Positions 33,610-45,676 of a stretch of 64,000 bases of DNA are shown here, in pieces (positions within the stretch are counted from its first letter, which is position 1; the number at the start of each line of letters is the position of its first letter). Under the pieces are notes generated by a model that was given only the letters and a program-made list of their open reading frames with translations, was not told where the DNA came from and searched no databases. The position numbers were made by a program, and so were the translations under genes. Source of the stretch: Petrosia ficiformis. Lineage: Eukaryota; Porifera; Demospongiae; Haplosclerida; Petrosiidae. The stretch lies in contig OX345653.1 in NCBI GenBank assembly GCA_947044365.1, positions 885,001 to 949,000 on the forward strand, in the 5' to 3' direction.

Positions 33610-35682
33610 CATACATAGATACATACAAACATACATACATACATACATATATACATGCATACATACATACATACATACATACATACATACATGCATACAA
33701 ACATACATACATACATACATACATACATACATACATACATACATGCACACATACACACACACACAAATACATACATACACACATACATACATACATACAT
33801 ACATACATACATAGTTTACATAAATACATACATAAAACATACATGTACATACATACATACATACATAATGTAATACATATACACACATAAAAGATATACA
33901 ATATACATAGTTACATACACAATAATAAACATATAAATACATACATAGTACATAGCAGTATACATAGTATAATGTGTATATACACTAGTACTAAACCAAC
34001 ATACCAGATATACATAGTACATAGCAGTATACATAGTATAATGTGTATATACACTAGTACTAAACCAACATACCAGATATACATAGTACATAGCAGTATA
34101 CATAGTATAATGTGTATATACACTAGTACTAAACCCACATACCAGATGTGAATTCATTAGTTTGATTATAGTTAATATTGAAGCAGTACTTTCCACTTCG
34201 GTCTTGTTTAATGATGCTTGACGCTTCAGAAGGTTATTAAGCCCAACAAAACATTCCCATTCCTCAAGAAAATGGAGAAGAAGATGGGCAATAATTGGGA
34301 GAACTGGACAATGAGAAATATAGTAAGTCTTCTCCGTTATGTGCTCTAGTGCTCGATTAAATGCTATGGTAAATTCAGGTCTCTGGGAGAAACCAGGAAC
34401 TCCTGGAGGAAGTACTATTTCTGGATGTATATGACCTATTTAATAAATGTACTATAATATTATTGAATATCCACAGGATCTAAATATTTCCTAGCATGTC
34501 CTCCTAGTGGAAGCATCATTAATAAATGTACTATAATATTATTGAATATCCACAGGATCTAAATATTTCATAGCATGTCCTCCTAGTGGAAGCATCATTA
34601 ATAAATGTACTATAATATTATTGAATATCCACAGGATCTAAATATTTCCTAGCATGCCCTCCTAGTGGAAGCATCATTAATAAATGTATTATAATATTAT
34701 TGAATATTCACAGGATCTAAATATTTCCTAGCATGCTCTCCTAGTGGAAGCAACATTAATAAATGTATTATAATATTATTGAATATCCACAGGATCTAAA
34801 TATTTCCTAGCATGCTCTCCTAGTGGAAGCAACATTAATAAATGTACTATAATATCATTGAATATCCACAGGATATGAATATTTCCTATAGCATTCCCTC
34901 CTATCATTACATGCTATTGAAATACAGCCCAATTAGTGAAAACCACACTTGTAGTGCATAACACTTACCTTCCAACACTTGCTATTTGGCTATTTGATAC
35001 AGGAAGCAAACTAAATATGGTATCTATGAGGAACATTAACTTTGGTTACTGTATAAAATGGTCGAATAGAGAGTGTTTGAAGGTAAGTGTTTGTTCAAAA
35101 TTATTATACGCCACAAGTGTGGATTTTCCAAATTGGGTCACAATTACATCTTTCTGCTAACAGAAATCTTGGAGATGGTCTCATTAAAGTGTGTAGTACA
35201 ATAATTACATATTGCCCCCCCAGTATGAAGTAGGTATATCATTACAATGCATGACCTCTACATATATATATACAAGAAACCTTGTTCAGGTTGTCCGAGT
35301 GCTTTGGAATACAAAACGACATCTTCATCACGAACTTGAAGAGCAGATAACCACAATTGTCGTCTTAATTTGGGAATAACGCCAGCTCTCACATGTAGTT
35401 TTAATGAAGATTTAGTCCGTGTTAAACTACACCACAGTTTCTCATCCAAAGGACGCTGAGCAGTAAACCTGGATTATATATATATATATATATATAATAT
35501 TATATGTATAAATTATACAATTATTAATATATACAACATGGTTTCTCTTACTTTGTTGTTCTCCATGTTTTCTGATACTCTTCTAGTTCTAGAAACGTTG
35601 CAGCTGGACCACCATTTCTGTCTATTAGTGTAGAGAAACATTCTAAACTGTGTACTACTTCATTTCCATAACCAACAGCCAT
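30471..35682 (-). CDS. TBC1D24: TBC1D24-like protein (TBC plus TLDc)
   Basis: Eight exons in phase give 496 residues: 35682-35552, 35468-35281, 34435-34143, 33249-33138, 31991-31625, 31572-31500, 31381-31203, 30618-30471. The first half is a shortened TBC domain, including RAGVIPKLRRQLWLSALQV and VRIMDLYLVEGPKIFYRLAL. The second half is a TLDc domain, with LRTLYRKC, VFGAVVIGD and QFGLWLDGDLDRGS. TBC1D24 is the animal protein with this TBC-TLDc order; it acts with Rab/ARF6 in membrane traffic and oxidative-stress resistance. The donor after 35281 (GTTTCT) is weak and is the least certain junction. Two introns begin with minisatellites that repeat the exon end and donor. The start codon is 88 bp from LRRC23. 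Confidence 0.93.
30985..31222. repeat. Minisatellite repeating an exon end and splice donor (TBC1D24, exon 7)
   Basis: Read on the minus strand, the end of exon 7 and its donor (AGTGGGGTCAGGAGGAGG then GTGAGT) recur three further times downstream in the intron, at about 31125, 31070 and 31010. They are mixed with a shorter related unit (GTGGGGTCGGGAGG). Reading through the true donor meets TGA at once, so use of a downstream copy would truncate the protein. Confidence 0.85.
32058..32296. mobile_element. MITE-like dispersed repeat, family D, copy in TBC1D24 intron
   Basis: This full-length-looking copy of about 240 bp starts CATGATGACCTCAAGATTATG and ends AGTGAACATGAATGACCTTT. The ends are roughly inverted. 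It closely matches the copy at 52428. Confidence 0.75.
32787..32988 (+). mobile_element. hAT-like MITE, family F, copy 1
   Basis: Begins about TGTTCTGGTCAGGATATTTA and ends GGCAGAACACTG. The body (GAGTGGTGGTTGGATT, TATCTGAGAGGTGGTTAA) matches the copy at 53587. It lies in a TBC1D24 intron. Confidence 0.65.
33440..33905. repeat. CATA tetranucleotide microsatellite
   Basis: ACATACATAC-type repeats with minor variants in a TBC1D24 intron. The long open frames on both strands are repeat artefacts. Confidence 0.97.
33946..34150. repeat. 69-bp minisatellite repeating a splice donor (TBC1D24, exon 3)
   Basis: Three units with a period of 69 bp. On the minus strand each unit carries CTG followed by GTATGT and GGTTTAGTACTAGTG. 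The unit nearest the exon contains the genuine exon-3 end and donor (CATCTG, GTATGT) at 34143. Confidence 0.88.
34441..34915. repeat. 79-bp minisatellite next to a splice acceptor
   Basis: Six copies, the last partial, of a 79-bp unit (AATAAATGTACTATAATATT...GGAAGCATCATT). The array abuts the acceptor of TBC1D24 exon 3 at 34436. The acceptor AG itself is not part of the repeated unit. Confidence 0.93.
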
Positions 35683-35740
35683 TGTACTATAATTGTACTA
35701 CATAACAGGACAGCTGAGACAGAATTAGTGGGCGTGGTTT

Positions 35741-35754
35741 GTTGCTATGGTAAC
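35741..35754 (+). promoter_or_regulatory. RFX X-box upstream of LRRC23
   Basis: GTTGCTATGGTAAC fits the X-box pattern GTHNYYATRRNAAC at every position. It ends 16 bp before the LRRC23 start codon and lies inside the 88-bp divergent promoter shared with the TBC1D24-like gene. A GGGCGTGG GC-box-like motif lies just upstream. The motif is seen in the sequence; RFX regulation is inferred from the ciliary role of LRRC23. Confidence 0.7.
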
Positions 35755-35770
35755 TATATCATAAAACAAA

Positions 35771-38700
35771 ATGGCTAGTGATGATGAAGATGAACAACAA
35801 GATCTAACAGGAGAGGAAGAAGAAGAACAGGTATGTATGAGAGAAGAATATTTCATTTTAAAAGTAACTTCTTCATCATCAGATTGTGGATAATCCATTG
35901 ACTGCTGAGGTTGCTGGAGAAAATTTATCTCTGTTATGTAAGATAGGGAACGGGCTTGCACATGCTTTTGTACGTCTGGATCTCAAAAACAAGTATGCTA
36001 CTAATAATCACATGATCATCACATGACCTTTAATTGTTAGGAACTTAACTGATGCATCAGTCCTCAACTGTTATGTACACCTTCGCTATCTAGTGAGTGA
36101 TGGTGTTTAGTCTATCATGTCATGTGATTCTCATGTGATCTATCCATCTAGGATCTTTCTGATAATAAACTGTCTGATATAAGTGCTGTTAATGCATTAC
36201 CTCATTTACTAACTTTGAAAGCTGACTACAATATGCTAACATCAGCTCGACTAGAAGAAGTAATTACGATATATATTAATATAAATACTAACATAAATAG
36301 GTGTAACTACTAATATAAATAGATGTAACTGCTAATATAAATAGATGTAACTGCTAATATAAATAGATGTAACTGCTAATATAAATAGATGTAACTACTA
36401 ATATAAATATATGTAACTACTAATATAAATATATGTAACTACTAATATAAATAGATGTAACTACTAATATAAATATATGTAACTACTAATATAAATATAT
36501 GTAACTACTAATATAAATATATGTAACTACTAATATAAATATATGTAACTACTAACATAAATAGATGTAACTACTAATATAAATAGGTGTAACTACTAAT
36601 ATAAATAGATGTAACTACTAATATAAATAGATGTAACTGCTAATATAAATAGATGTAACTACTAATATAAATATATGTAACTACTAATATAAATAGGTGT
36701 AACTGCTAATATAAATAGATGTAACTACTAATATAAATAGATGTAACTACTAATATAAATAGATGTAACTACTAATATAAATAGATGTAACTACTAATAT
36801 AAATAGATGTAACTGCTAATATAAATAGATGTAACTACTAATATAAATAGATGTAACTACTAATATAAATAGATGTAACTACTAATATAAATAGATGTAA
36901 CTGCTAATATAAATAGATGTAACTACTAATATAAATAGATGTAACTACTAATATAAATAGATGTAACTGCTAATATAAATAGATGTAACTACTAATATAA
37001 ATAGATGTAACTACTAATATAAATATATGTAACTACTAATATAAATAGGTGTAACTACTAATATAAATAGATGTAACTACTAATATAAATAGATGTAACT
37101 ACTAATATAAATAGGTGTAACTACTAGTATCAATAGATGTAACTACTAATATAAATAGATGTAACTGCTAATATAAATAGATGTAACTACTAATATAAAT
37201 AGGTGTAACTACTAGTATAAATAGATGTAACTACTAATATAAATAGATGTAACTGCTAATATAAATAGATGTAACTACTAATATAAATAGATGTAACTAC
37301 TAATATAAATAGATGTAACTACTAATATAAATAGATGTAACTACTAATATAAATAGATGCAACTACTAATATAAATATATGTAACTACTAATATAAATAG
37401 ATGTAACTACTAATATAAATATATGTAACTTCTAATATAAATAGATGTAACTGCTAATATAAATAGGTGTAACTACTAATATAAATAGATGTAACTACTA
37501 ACATAAATAGATGTAAATAATAATACTAATAATACTAATTATAAATAGATTAAAATACATGTATATTAGATATAATACATGTATAATTATTAAGATAACA
37601 TGTACATAGATAATAGTACATGTTTATAATTTACACAGTTACCATACCTCCAAGTGGCTAGTTTTTCAAATAATAAACTGACCAGTACAGATGGTATAGC
37701 TCATCCATTATTGGAATCTCTCAACTTAGCATGTACGTGTCTATATGTAAGGCTGTACATATGTATGTAAGTGTGTATATGTCATGTATGATATATATAT
37801 AATTATAATTACATATGGATGTATGTATATGTAAGCATGTATCATGTATGTATGTATGCGTGTATGTGGATTTTTTTTGCAGCAAATGAAATCACTGAAC
37901 TAGTTGGTCTAACTCGTCAAAACCTTCCCTCATTAAGAACTCTTGATCTCCATAGCAACAAGTTGACAAATATCAGTAATTTAACCATTCCCACACTCCA
38001 TCAGCTATTTGTTGCCTCTAATAAACTCGTTAGTGTGGAAAAATTAGAGGGTGTCCCACAATTAACAACATTTCATTTACGAGATAATCAAATAGTTAGT
38101 CTAGATGGATTCTCTGATGAACTAGAATCATTACAATATATTAATCTTAGGTGAGTAAATGTTAACATTAGGAGGTCGCTGAATGGTATAAACATCATGA
38201 AGGGACATGACCTATAGTATAGAACCATCTTTGTTTCAGGGCAGGTGTGAAGGTAGATGGGGCCATGAGCAACTTTATGAAATACCACATGAAGAACAGA
38301 AGCAGGAATACATGTACATGTATATCTCATTCTTTTACATTAGAGGTAATCAAGTTGCAGATCTACAAGAAATCGATAAGCTCAAATGTTTACCAATGCT
38401 AAGAGCCATTGTATTGACAGGTTAGTCACTCTTCTGTAATTTTCATCTTCATTTGTATACTAAGAGAATATATCACATGATCATCACATGTTCATTTCCT
38501 TTAGATTGTCCCATTGGTGATGTGGATGATTATCGTGTAGAGGTATTAATAAGATTGAGAACACTAGAGAGACTTGATAAAGATCAGTTTACTGATGATG
38601 AAAGGATTGATGCTGAGGAAGTAAGTTAAAAGACTCATTCTCATGTCAATCCTTCACACAAGTGAAATATAAGCAATCATAGGGATTATTGGTTATGAAT

Positions 38701-39122
38701 ATGTTTAGGTCAAGGTCAACATGAATGACTATTAGTCATGCAATAACTAAAAGTGGTCATTATTGTCACACTAAAACAATGCTGATATTTCAGCTAATAC
38801 TACTAACAGAGTTTTTGATATGTTTTGAAGCGTGGGTCAAATTTGCTCAACAATGGTTAGTGTGTGTGGAGTTGGAAATGTATCTTGAGCCAATTAACAA
38901 GTGACAATATAATCATCCCATCTGGCCCAAAGAGAGAACTGTGCAGTGCCAAATAAGAAGTTCTTTGTGCCAATGGTGTGCCATATGAGCTTATTAAAAA
39001 CACTAATAAATACAAGAATGTGTGTTTGAATGTTTGATGTGCCGTTGATTACAAAATATATTCATTTTGCACAGCTTTACACACAAAGGAATGAAGAAGT
39101 AAATGAAACTGATGATAGTTAA
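35771..39122 (+). CDS. LRRC23: LRRC23, leucine-rich repeat radial-spoke protein
   Basis: Nine exons give 310 residues (human 343): 35771-35830, 35883-35992, 36041-36092, 36152-36259, 37639-37732, 37883-38150, 38344-38420, 38505-38620, 39075-39122. An acidic start (MASDDEDEQQD) is followed by LSLLCKIGNGLAHAFVRLDL, then about eight leucine-rich repeats (for example LDLSDNKLSDISAVNALPHL and LRDNQIVSLDGF), and a cap with YRVEVLIRLRTLERLDK. The match to vertebrate LRRC23 is colinear throughout. LRRC23 is a component of the third radial spoke head of motile cilia. The shorter C-terminus lacks the acidic vertebrate tail. Intron 4 holds a minisatellite of about 1.25 kb, and the last intron holds a hAT-like MITE. 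The upstream X-box fits ciliary regulation. Confidence 0.97.
36262..37515. repeat. 22-bp minisatellite filling LRRC23 intron 4
   Basis: About 57 copies of AATATAAATAGATGTAACTACT with few variants (GATG/TATG/GGTG, ACT/GCT). Every copy contains TACTAAT or GCTAAT, then ATAAATAG, resembling a branch point followed by an AG. The intron begins GTAATTAC, similar to the unit phrase GTAACTAC. Confidence 0.97.
38807..39004 (-). mobile_element. hAT-like MITE, family A, copy 2
   Basis: Ends CAGAGTTTTTGATA and TTATTAAAAACACT, opposite in orientation to copy 1. It lies in the last intron of LRRC23. No convincing 8-bp target duplication is seen here. Confidence 0.75.
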
Positions 39123-39217
39123 TGTACGTACATACACAATAACTAAACATACATTATATTTTAATACAAAACAATAATTAATAATGATAATAATAAGAGT
39201 TTTATAATAAGTATTAT

Positions 39218-42200
39218 CTAATTACAATCTTCATCTTGAGACTCGAATCCGATCACATGACTTATATTTACATCACTTTCATTATGTGATATAGTTGTAG
39301 GATTGTCAATAGTAGTTCCATCATGCCCTTCCTGTTTTCCTTCATCACCTATTGTGGTATCCATAGCAACTGTACTGTTTCCCTCTGGATTGTTGCTATG
39401 CTCTTCTCGTATTAATCTAGTTTCTTTACCACTTTGTTGCTCTCTTGTGGTAACCATAGTAACAGTACTGGTCTCATTATCATCAATATTACTATTATTA
39501 TCACTTTCTTCTCCTATTTCTTCCTGGACATCATGGTGTTCTCTACTTTGGTTTTTACTGCCAAGTCTAGTATCCATAGCAACACCCTTGTCTCTACCAC
39601 CAACTCTGGTATCCATGGCAACACCCTTGTCTCTACCACCAACTCTAGTATCCATAGCAACACCCTCATCTCTACCACCAACTCTGGTATCCATGGCAAC
39701 ACCCTCATTCCTCTGAACATTTCTTTCCACATTAGTTGCTCTCTGCTGTTGACGATTCTGTGGATTATTTTCATCATTTCTTACATGGACATTCCTCCTC
39801 ACTTGCAAGACAACCCTTTGCCTTCTTCCTCCAGTTGGTTGCATCTGAACAGGTGGTACAGCACCCCTTCGTGATGGTCTTAAGAACAGGAAACATGATA
39901 ATACTAATAATGGAAGTGGTAATCCAATGAAAGCAATAATCTTTTCCCTGTAGAAAAATTAAAATATCTCATAGCTTGTGGAAATGGAACAAGCATCTAG
40001 TTACTCTAAAATGTATATTTCAGTAAATGGCAAACATTTAGTGTAGTTTCAGAATTGGTCACATAAAATCAATAATAAATGATAATAGTATTTAGATATG
40101 TACTTTAAAAATACATGTACAATTATTTCTTTATAAATGTACATAATTTTTTTTATATCTATCACATGTACACGTATAGTTTAAACACATAATTATGTAT
40201 CAGAGAAATAATACAATGTGTTTATAATCACAAGAACATACCAATATTGTATCAGTATGTCTAGAATCCAGTGAGTAGTCTGAAGGAATAAAAAAAAAAT
40301 TATTCAACAAATTCTTGATCACAATATCACTAGTACTGATCTTAATATCATGAAATGATTGATACTGATCACAATATCACTAGTACTGATCTTAATATCA
40401 TGAAATGATTGATACTGATCACAATATCACTAGTACTGATATTAATATCATATGAAATGATTGATACTGATCACAATATCACTAGTACTGATATTAATAT
40501 CATGAAATGATTGATACTGATCACAATATCACTAGTACTGATCTTAATATCATGAAATGATTGATACTGATCACAATATCACTAGTACTGATCTTGATCA
40601 CTACACGATACTCATTATAAACTAAACCTTGTAATCTTCATCGTTCAAAATATCCAAGTATGCTGAGTCATCAAATTTCCTTCGTAGTGCTATTTTTTCT
40701 AATTGTTGTTCATCATCTATTGCACCACAATATGTATCATACCAGATGAACTCTGACCTCCGAGAAGATAATCTACGAAGTATTAAGATCTGAAGAGAAA
40801 AGAAGCGCTGATAATCGAATCAGTAATTGATATTGAGGCAATTATTTTAGTATATTAGTGCCTGTGATTGCAGATAAATTATATATAAATTATATATATT
40901 ATATTCTTGTGTCACATTGCGAGTATGTGTTGTATATGTAGTTAAAGAAGTTGTGTCATTCCAGGGGGCTTGGTCAAGTAATGGGCGTGGCACATAATAG
41001 AACGTGCGCTCGAGCTCTACAGACCAGCAGGAAGAAAGCTGCTTGTAGCTTATGTAGAAACTGGAACTAATAGCTTTTGTATCTGAAATATATTCCTAAA
41101 GTTCTACAAGATTCTTTAAAGGTAAGGAGAGTAGATAATGAAAATAACTATAATAAGCTGTTGAACAACACAAAGCAATGATAGGGATACTTGTTTCTCC
41201 ATATATCTTGTTGATACACATAACTATTGAGCAAATGATCCTTTTCGAATCAGATACCACCACAAGGTACAAATATTATCATATCAATTATCAGTAAATA
41301 TTTGAAGACAATATCGGATTATCCCATATCAGCGCATTACTAAATGGAACACACATGTATACATGTATAATCACAACACACAGTCTCACTGGTCTTGGTA
41401 TCATTTCATTATCACATGACTGGGAAGACGTATCATGTGACTTTTCAAACTTGCTCATGAAATCCCAATGCTTATTGTTATCAAGGTAAGCTAACTTAAA
41501 TTGTTTGTTTTTCCATTTCACAGCAAGATGTCTGAAAGTACTCGTGACTTCATCATTATATTGATATTCATCATTAACGATAAGTATAACACAAGTCCTG
41601 TGGATGGACAGATAAATGTGACATTAACAGCCAGTAAACAGGTTTTAGCTAAAGAGTGGAAGAGAGGTGCTGTACCACTCTATGCAATGCCATTTCCCTT
41701 TGGTGTGGTCAAAGGAATGCAATTAAATCACATATATGCTTTGATGTTTGTGCCAGCACCACTCTGTTGAAGTGTGGCTAGCTAAAACACTGGAGTGTAG
41801 TCTCAGAACTAAAATTCCAGTCTGAGACTCGTAAATAATGCACAATAAATGCAGGAACAGGAGCGGGGCCTCAAAACTAAAATTCCAGTCTGAGACTCGA
41901 AATTAATACATAATAAATGCAGGAACAGGAGTGGGGCTTCAAAACTAAAATTCCAGTCTGAGACTCATACTCATACATGATTATCATATGACCTAGTATT
42001 AGCTCCATAGGGACACACTATATCAAATATATGAGAAGATGATATTCGAGGAAGTGTATGAACATTATTACGTTCTAGTGCTGATATTGTAGACTCTTTC
42101 GTTATTTCTGCATCCTTTAAAGAGAGAGAAGACAATCATAACTTGTAAAGAAATAGCATCACTATAAGATATGTACATACCTTTAGTTTTACAACTGGTT

Positions 42201-45200
42201 CTTTGAAGTCAGTATATATTAAAAGATGTTTATTTAAAGATAATCCCAGCTCATTTAGTAGATCTTCTTTCAACAATGACGTGGAGAGAAAATAAAATTC
42301 CATAGATTTCTGATAATTAAATGCCACCATTTTGTAGTTGAGAGTGGGAGAAGTGCGTGGAGTAACCAGTAGAACTACAGGTTTGTTTTTTATAATACGA
42401 GTGTCAGTTGAAAGAAAAGCAGAGCTATCTGATACCTAAGATAATGTACATGTATGTATGAGGATGTATGGGTATGGGTGTATGGATATGGGTATGGGTG
42501 TATGGATATGGGTATATGGGTGTATGGATATGGGTATGAGTGTGAGTGTATGGATATGGGTATGGGTGTATGGATATATGTATATGGGTGTATGGTATGG
42601 GTGTAAGGGTATGTGTGTGAGTGTATGGATATGGGTATGGGTATGGGTGTATGGGTATGGGTGTATGGGTATGAGTGTGTGGGTATAGTGTGTGTGGGTA
42701 TGTACATTGGAATGTGGCTGGGTGTATAGATGCTTTTATGTACATTTAGGTATGGATTTTGGGTATATGGGTGTGTGTGTTTGTAAACTTTGTATCACTA
42801 CAACATGTACATGTATCCACAGGTAGACTACAAATAATTTATTATCTAACCTCATTAATTATTGTTGATGGAAAATGAGAAGATAGAAATCCTTTTATCA
42901 AATCTATGTCCAGTGGAAGATTATAGTGGTGGACATTTCCACTCATCAATATTGATATTGCTGGTACTTCGTGAATAAATAAGTTACAATACGAAGTAAC
43001 TCGCGAACTAATTATTACATTAACACTAGCTGTTTGTACTCCAAGATTCTTGAAATCCTGCAATACAATTATAATAATAGTAATAAATATGATAATACAA
43101 TCTGTAACACAATATAGTAACATGTGATTAATTAATAATACAATCTATTATTAGTAACACAATAAACTAATAATAGTAACATGAATTAGCTAAAAATACA
43201 ATCTATTATTAGTAACACAAACTATTAATAGTAACATGTAATTAGCTAAAAATACAATCTATTATTAGTAACACAATAAACTATTAATAGTAACATGTAA
43301 TTAGTTAAAAATACAATCTATTATTAGTAACACAATAAACTAATAATAGTAACATGTAATTAGTTAAAAATACAATCTATTATTAGTAACACAATAAACT
43401 AATAATAGTAACATGTAATTAGCTAAAAATACAATCTATTATTAGTAACACAATAAACTATTAATATTAACATGTAATTAGCTAAAAATACAATCTATTA
43501 TTAGTAACACAATAAACTATTAATAGTAACATGTAATTAGCTAAAAATACAATCTATTATTAGTAACACAATAAACTAATAATAGTAACATGAATTAGCT
43601 AAAAATACAATCTATTATTAGTAACACAATAAACTATTAATAGTAACATGTAATTAGTTAAAAATACAATCTATTATTAGTAACACAATAAACTATTAAT
43701 AGTAACATGTGATTAGTTAAAAATACAATCTATTATTAGTAACACAATAAATTAATAATAGTAACATGTAATTAGTTAATACAATCTATTATTAGTAACA
43801 CAATAAACTATTAATAGTAACATGTGATTAGTTAAAAATACAATCTATTATTAGTAACACAATAAATTAATAATAGTAACATGTAATTAGTTAATAATAC
43901 AATCTATTATTAGTAACACAATAAACTATTAATAGTAACATGTGATTAGTTAAAAATACAATCTATTATTAGTAACACAATAAATTAATAATAGTAACAT
44001 GTAATTAGTTAATTAACATATTAAATCTATTAATAGTAACATGTCATTAGCTAATTACTATTAGTAACATATTAAATCTATTAATAGTAACATGTCATTA
44101 GCTAATTACTATTAGTAACATATTAAATCTATTAATAGTAACATGTCATTAGCTAATAATACATAATATTAATAACTATCAAAGGATATAGAGAGCAAAT
44201 TGATTACACTTACTTGTTTGAGCTCCTCCCACTTTTCAGTATACGGTTCACAACGAGTACAGAAATCATGGAAGAAGTAGAGTATGTAAGGTATCGTGTC
44301 ACTTGCAGGAACAATTGTTTCCATAAACAATTTAGTGTTTATTTCATCTGTTGGTTCGGGAGTCTCGTGCATTTTAAAAGTGAATCTTGCACCTCCAGGT
44401 CTCATGTAGGGGTGTGGCATTCTAGGTGAAGGTTCTGAATCGTCACCCACAAGGTCATACCGCCTACGTCTGTCATCATCTGATAGTACCTGAAATGGAA
44501 TGCAAGTGATATTAGAACCAGTGTTGTTTTAGTTAACTACAACTAAAACTAAAACTCCTTTTAGTAAGGCACATTGACTTTTAGTTAACTAAACTATAAC
44601 TAAATTACAAGTCTACTGTAATAACTACAACTGAAAATGGGCACTTTTAGTTAGTTAACTAAAATTAAAACCCTTTTAGTAAACCTAAAATTGTGATAAA
44701 CTAGACATACTATAACTATAACTAAAAGTGGTGAGTATTGTCAAACTAAAGCAACACTAATCAGAAGGTCTTGTGTTCAAACAATTACTGAATTACATTC
44801 AAACTTTTGCTATTCTGATTAGCAAAGGAAGCCATTGAAATCAGGTATTCAGGAATATCCATCATTAGGCTTCTTAGATACCAAACTTCAATGGCTTCTT
44901 GTATAAAACAGCTGAATAGGGAGTACTAATTGCTTCATCCAAACAGTCAATTTCACAACTATTGTCAGATTTGTCACATATATAAAGTTTCAGATTGAGA
45001 TCTGAAATATCAATCGTTATAAATAGTTAACTTGATTAGTTTAAACTACACTTTCTAAATGACTTAATTTTCATTAATTACTCGACACACAATTATTATT
45101 ATACTATTAATAATTCATAATCTATCAACTCGTAATATCTACCTCATATGCTTTATTGATCTTTGTCATCATATCAGCAGCCTCTGGACTTTTATTCTTA

Positions 45201-45403
45201 TCAGGATGCCTATGGAGTATGGTAAGTATGATATATTCAGCCTCATTTTATGCTTACCATTTCTGTGCAAGTTTAACGTACGCCTTCTTGATATCAGATT
45301 TGGAAGAAGTACGTGGGATAGCCAGTAAGTCGTATAAGTTGTCCTCAGAATAGCTAAAACGAATCAGTATAACAGCAAACAAAAAGATTACAGTACTCCT
45401 CAT
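39218..45403 (-). CDS. DNAJC16: DNAJC16-like ER J-domain/thioredoxin membrane protein
   Basis: Ten exons give 736 residues (human 782): 45403-45258, 45209-45143, 44489-44214, 43057-42851, 42435-42181, 42114-41993, 41597-41390, 40789-40628, 40279-40242, 39947-39218. A signal peptide (MRSTVIFLFAVILI) is followed by a J domain at about residues 20-75 with the HPD motif (residues 50-52). A thioredoxin-like region carries a CTRC pair (Cys148, Cys151), and further thioredoxin-fold segments align with DNAJC16 (NKPVVLLVTPRTSP, YKMVAFNYQKS). A single membrane helix lies at about 497-516. The last exon encodes a long hydrophilic tail with four 14-residue repeats around GVAMDTRVGGRD, and the tail diverges from vertebrate DNAJC16. 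DNAJC16 is an ER protein that regulates autophagosome size. The start is 63 bp from SPCS1. Confidence 0.92.
39568..39712 (-). repeat. Coding 42-bp tandem repeat in DNAJC16-like tail
   Basis: Four copies of a 42-bp unit encoding RD(K/E)GVAMDTRVGG. The unit length is a multiple of three, so frame is kept. The antisense open frames over this stretch are by-products. Confidence 0.9.
40315..40600. repeat. 50-bp minisatellite in DNAJC16 intron
   Basis: Between five and six copies of TGATCACAATATCACTAGTA with CTGATCTTAATATCATGAAA and TGATTGATAC. Confidence 0.95.
42455..42715. repeat. GGGTATGGGTGTATGGATAT minisatellite in DNAJC16 intron
   Basis: About 13 variable 18-20 bp units, G-rich on the plus strand. 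GGGT-type repeats of this density could form quadruplex-like structures; this is untested. Confidence 0.93.
43110..44160. repeat. About 59-bp minisatellite in DNAJC16 intron 3
   Basis: About 16 copies of a unit containing ACAATCTATTATTAGTAACA and AATAGTAACATGTAATTAG. The right end shows a shorter variant unit. The array fills nearly the whole intron between the thioredoxin exons. Confidence 0.95.
44518..44760. mobile_element. Dispersed AACTAAAA-rich repeat, family C, fullest copy
   Basis: Begins CAGTGTTGTTTTAGTTAAC and ends CAAACTAAAGCAACACTA, so the termini are inverted repeats of about 16 bp. The interior repeats ACTAAAA and TTTTAGT. It lies in a DNAJC16 intron. Confidence 0.72.
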
Positions 45404-45466
45404 GGCACTTTAATGAATGTTGGGAAGTCCCATATGAAGACCCTGCCCATTTAGTAAAGAGCAGAA

Positions 45467-45642
45467 ATGAATATTTTAGAATTACCTATTGTTGCTGGAA
45501 TTCTTAAACTGATACCTCATTTCGTAAGTGGATACATTATTTTGAATGATGTCACTCATTATTTTACAACCTCTATAGGATTTTGAGGGGCAAAAGTTGT
45601 CAGAAAAGATTTACCAGAGTGTGATTGTGTTGTTCGCAGTAA

Positions 45643-45676
<34 letters not shown>

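Noticed and set aside
33395..34196. Several long minus- and plus-strand frames
   Set aside because: They derive from CATA and 69-bp repeats within a TBC1D24 intron.
39303..39874. Plus-strand open frames rich in Ser, Leu and Thr
   Set aside because: They are antisense shadows of the DNAJC16-like last exon, which has a membrane helix, correct splice phase and colinear upstream exons.
44176..44184. ATATCCTTT on the minus strand, a U12-type donor sequence
   Set aside because: It lies about 30 nt inside an intron that already starts with a normal GTAAGT at an aligned exon end, so it is probably chance.
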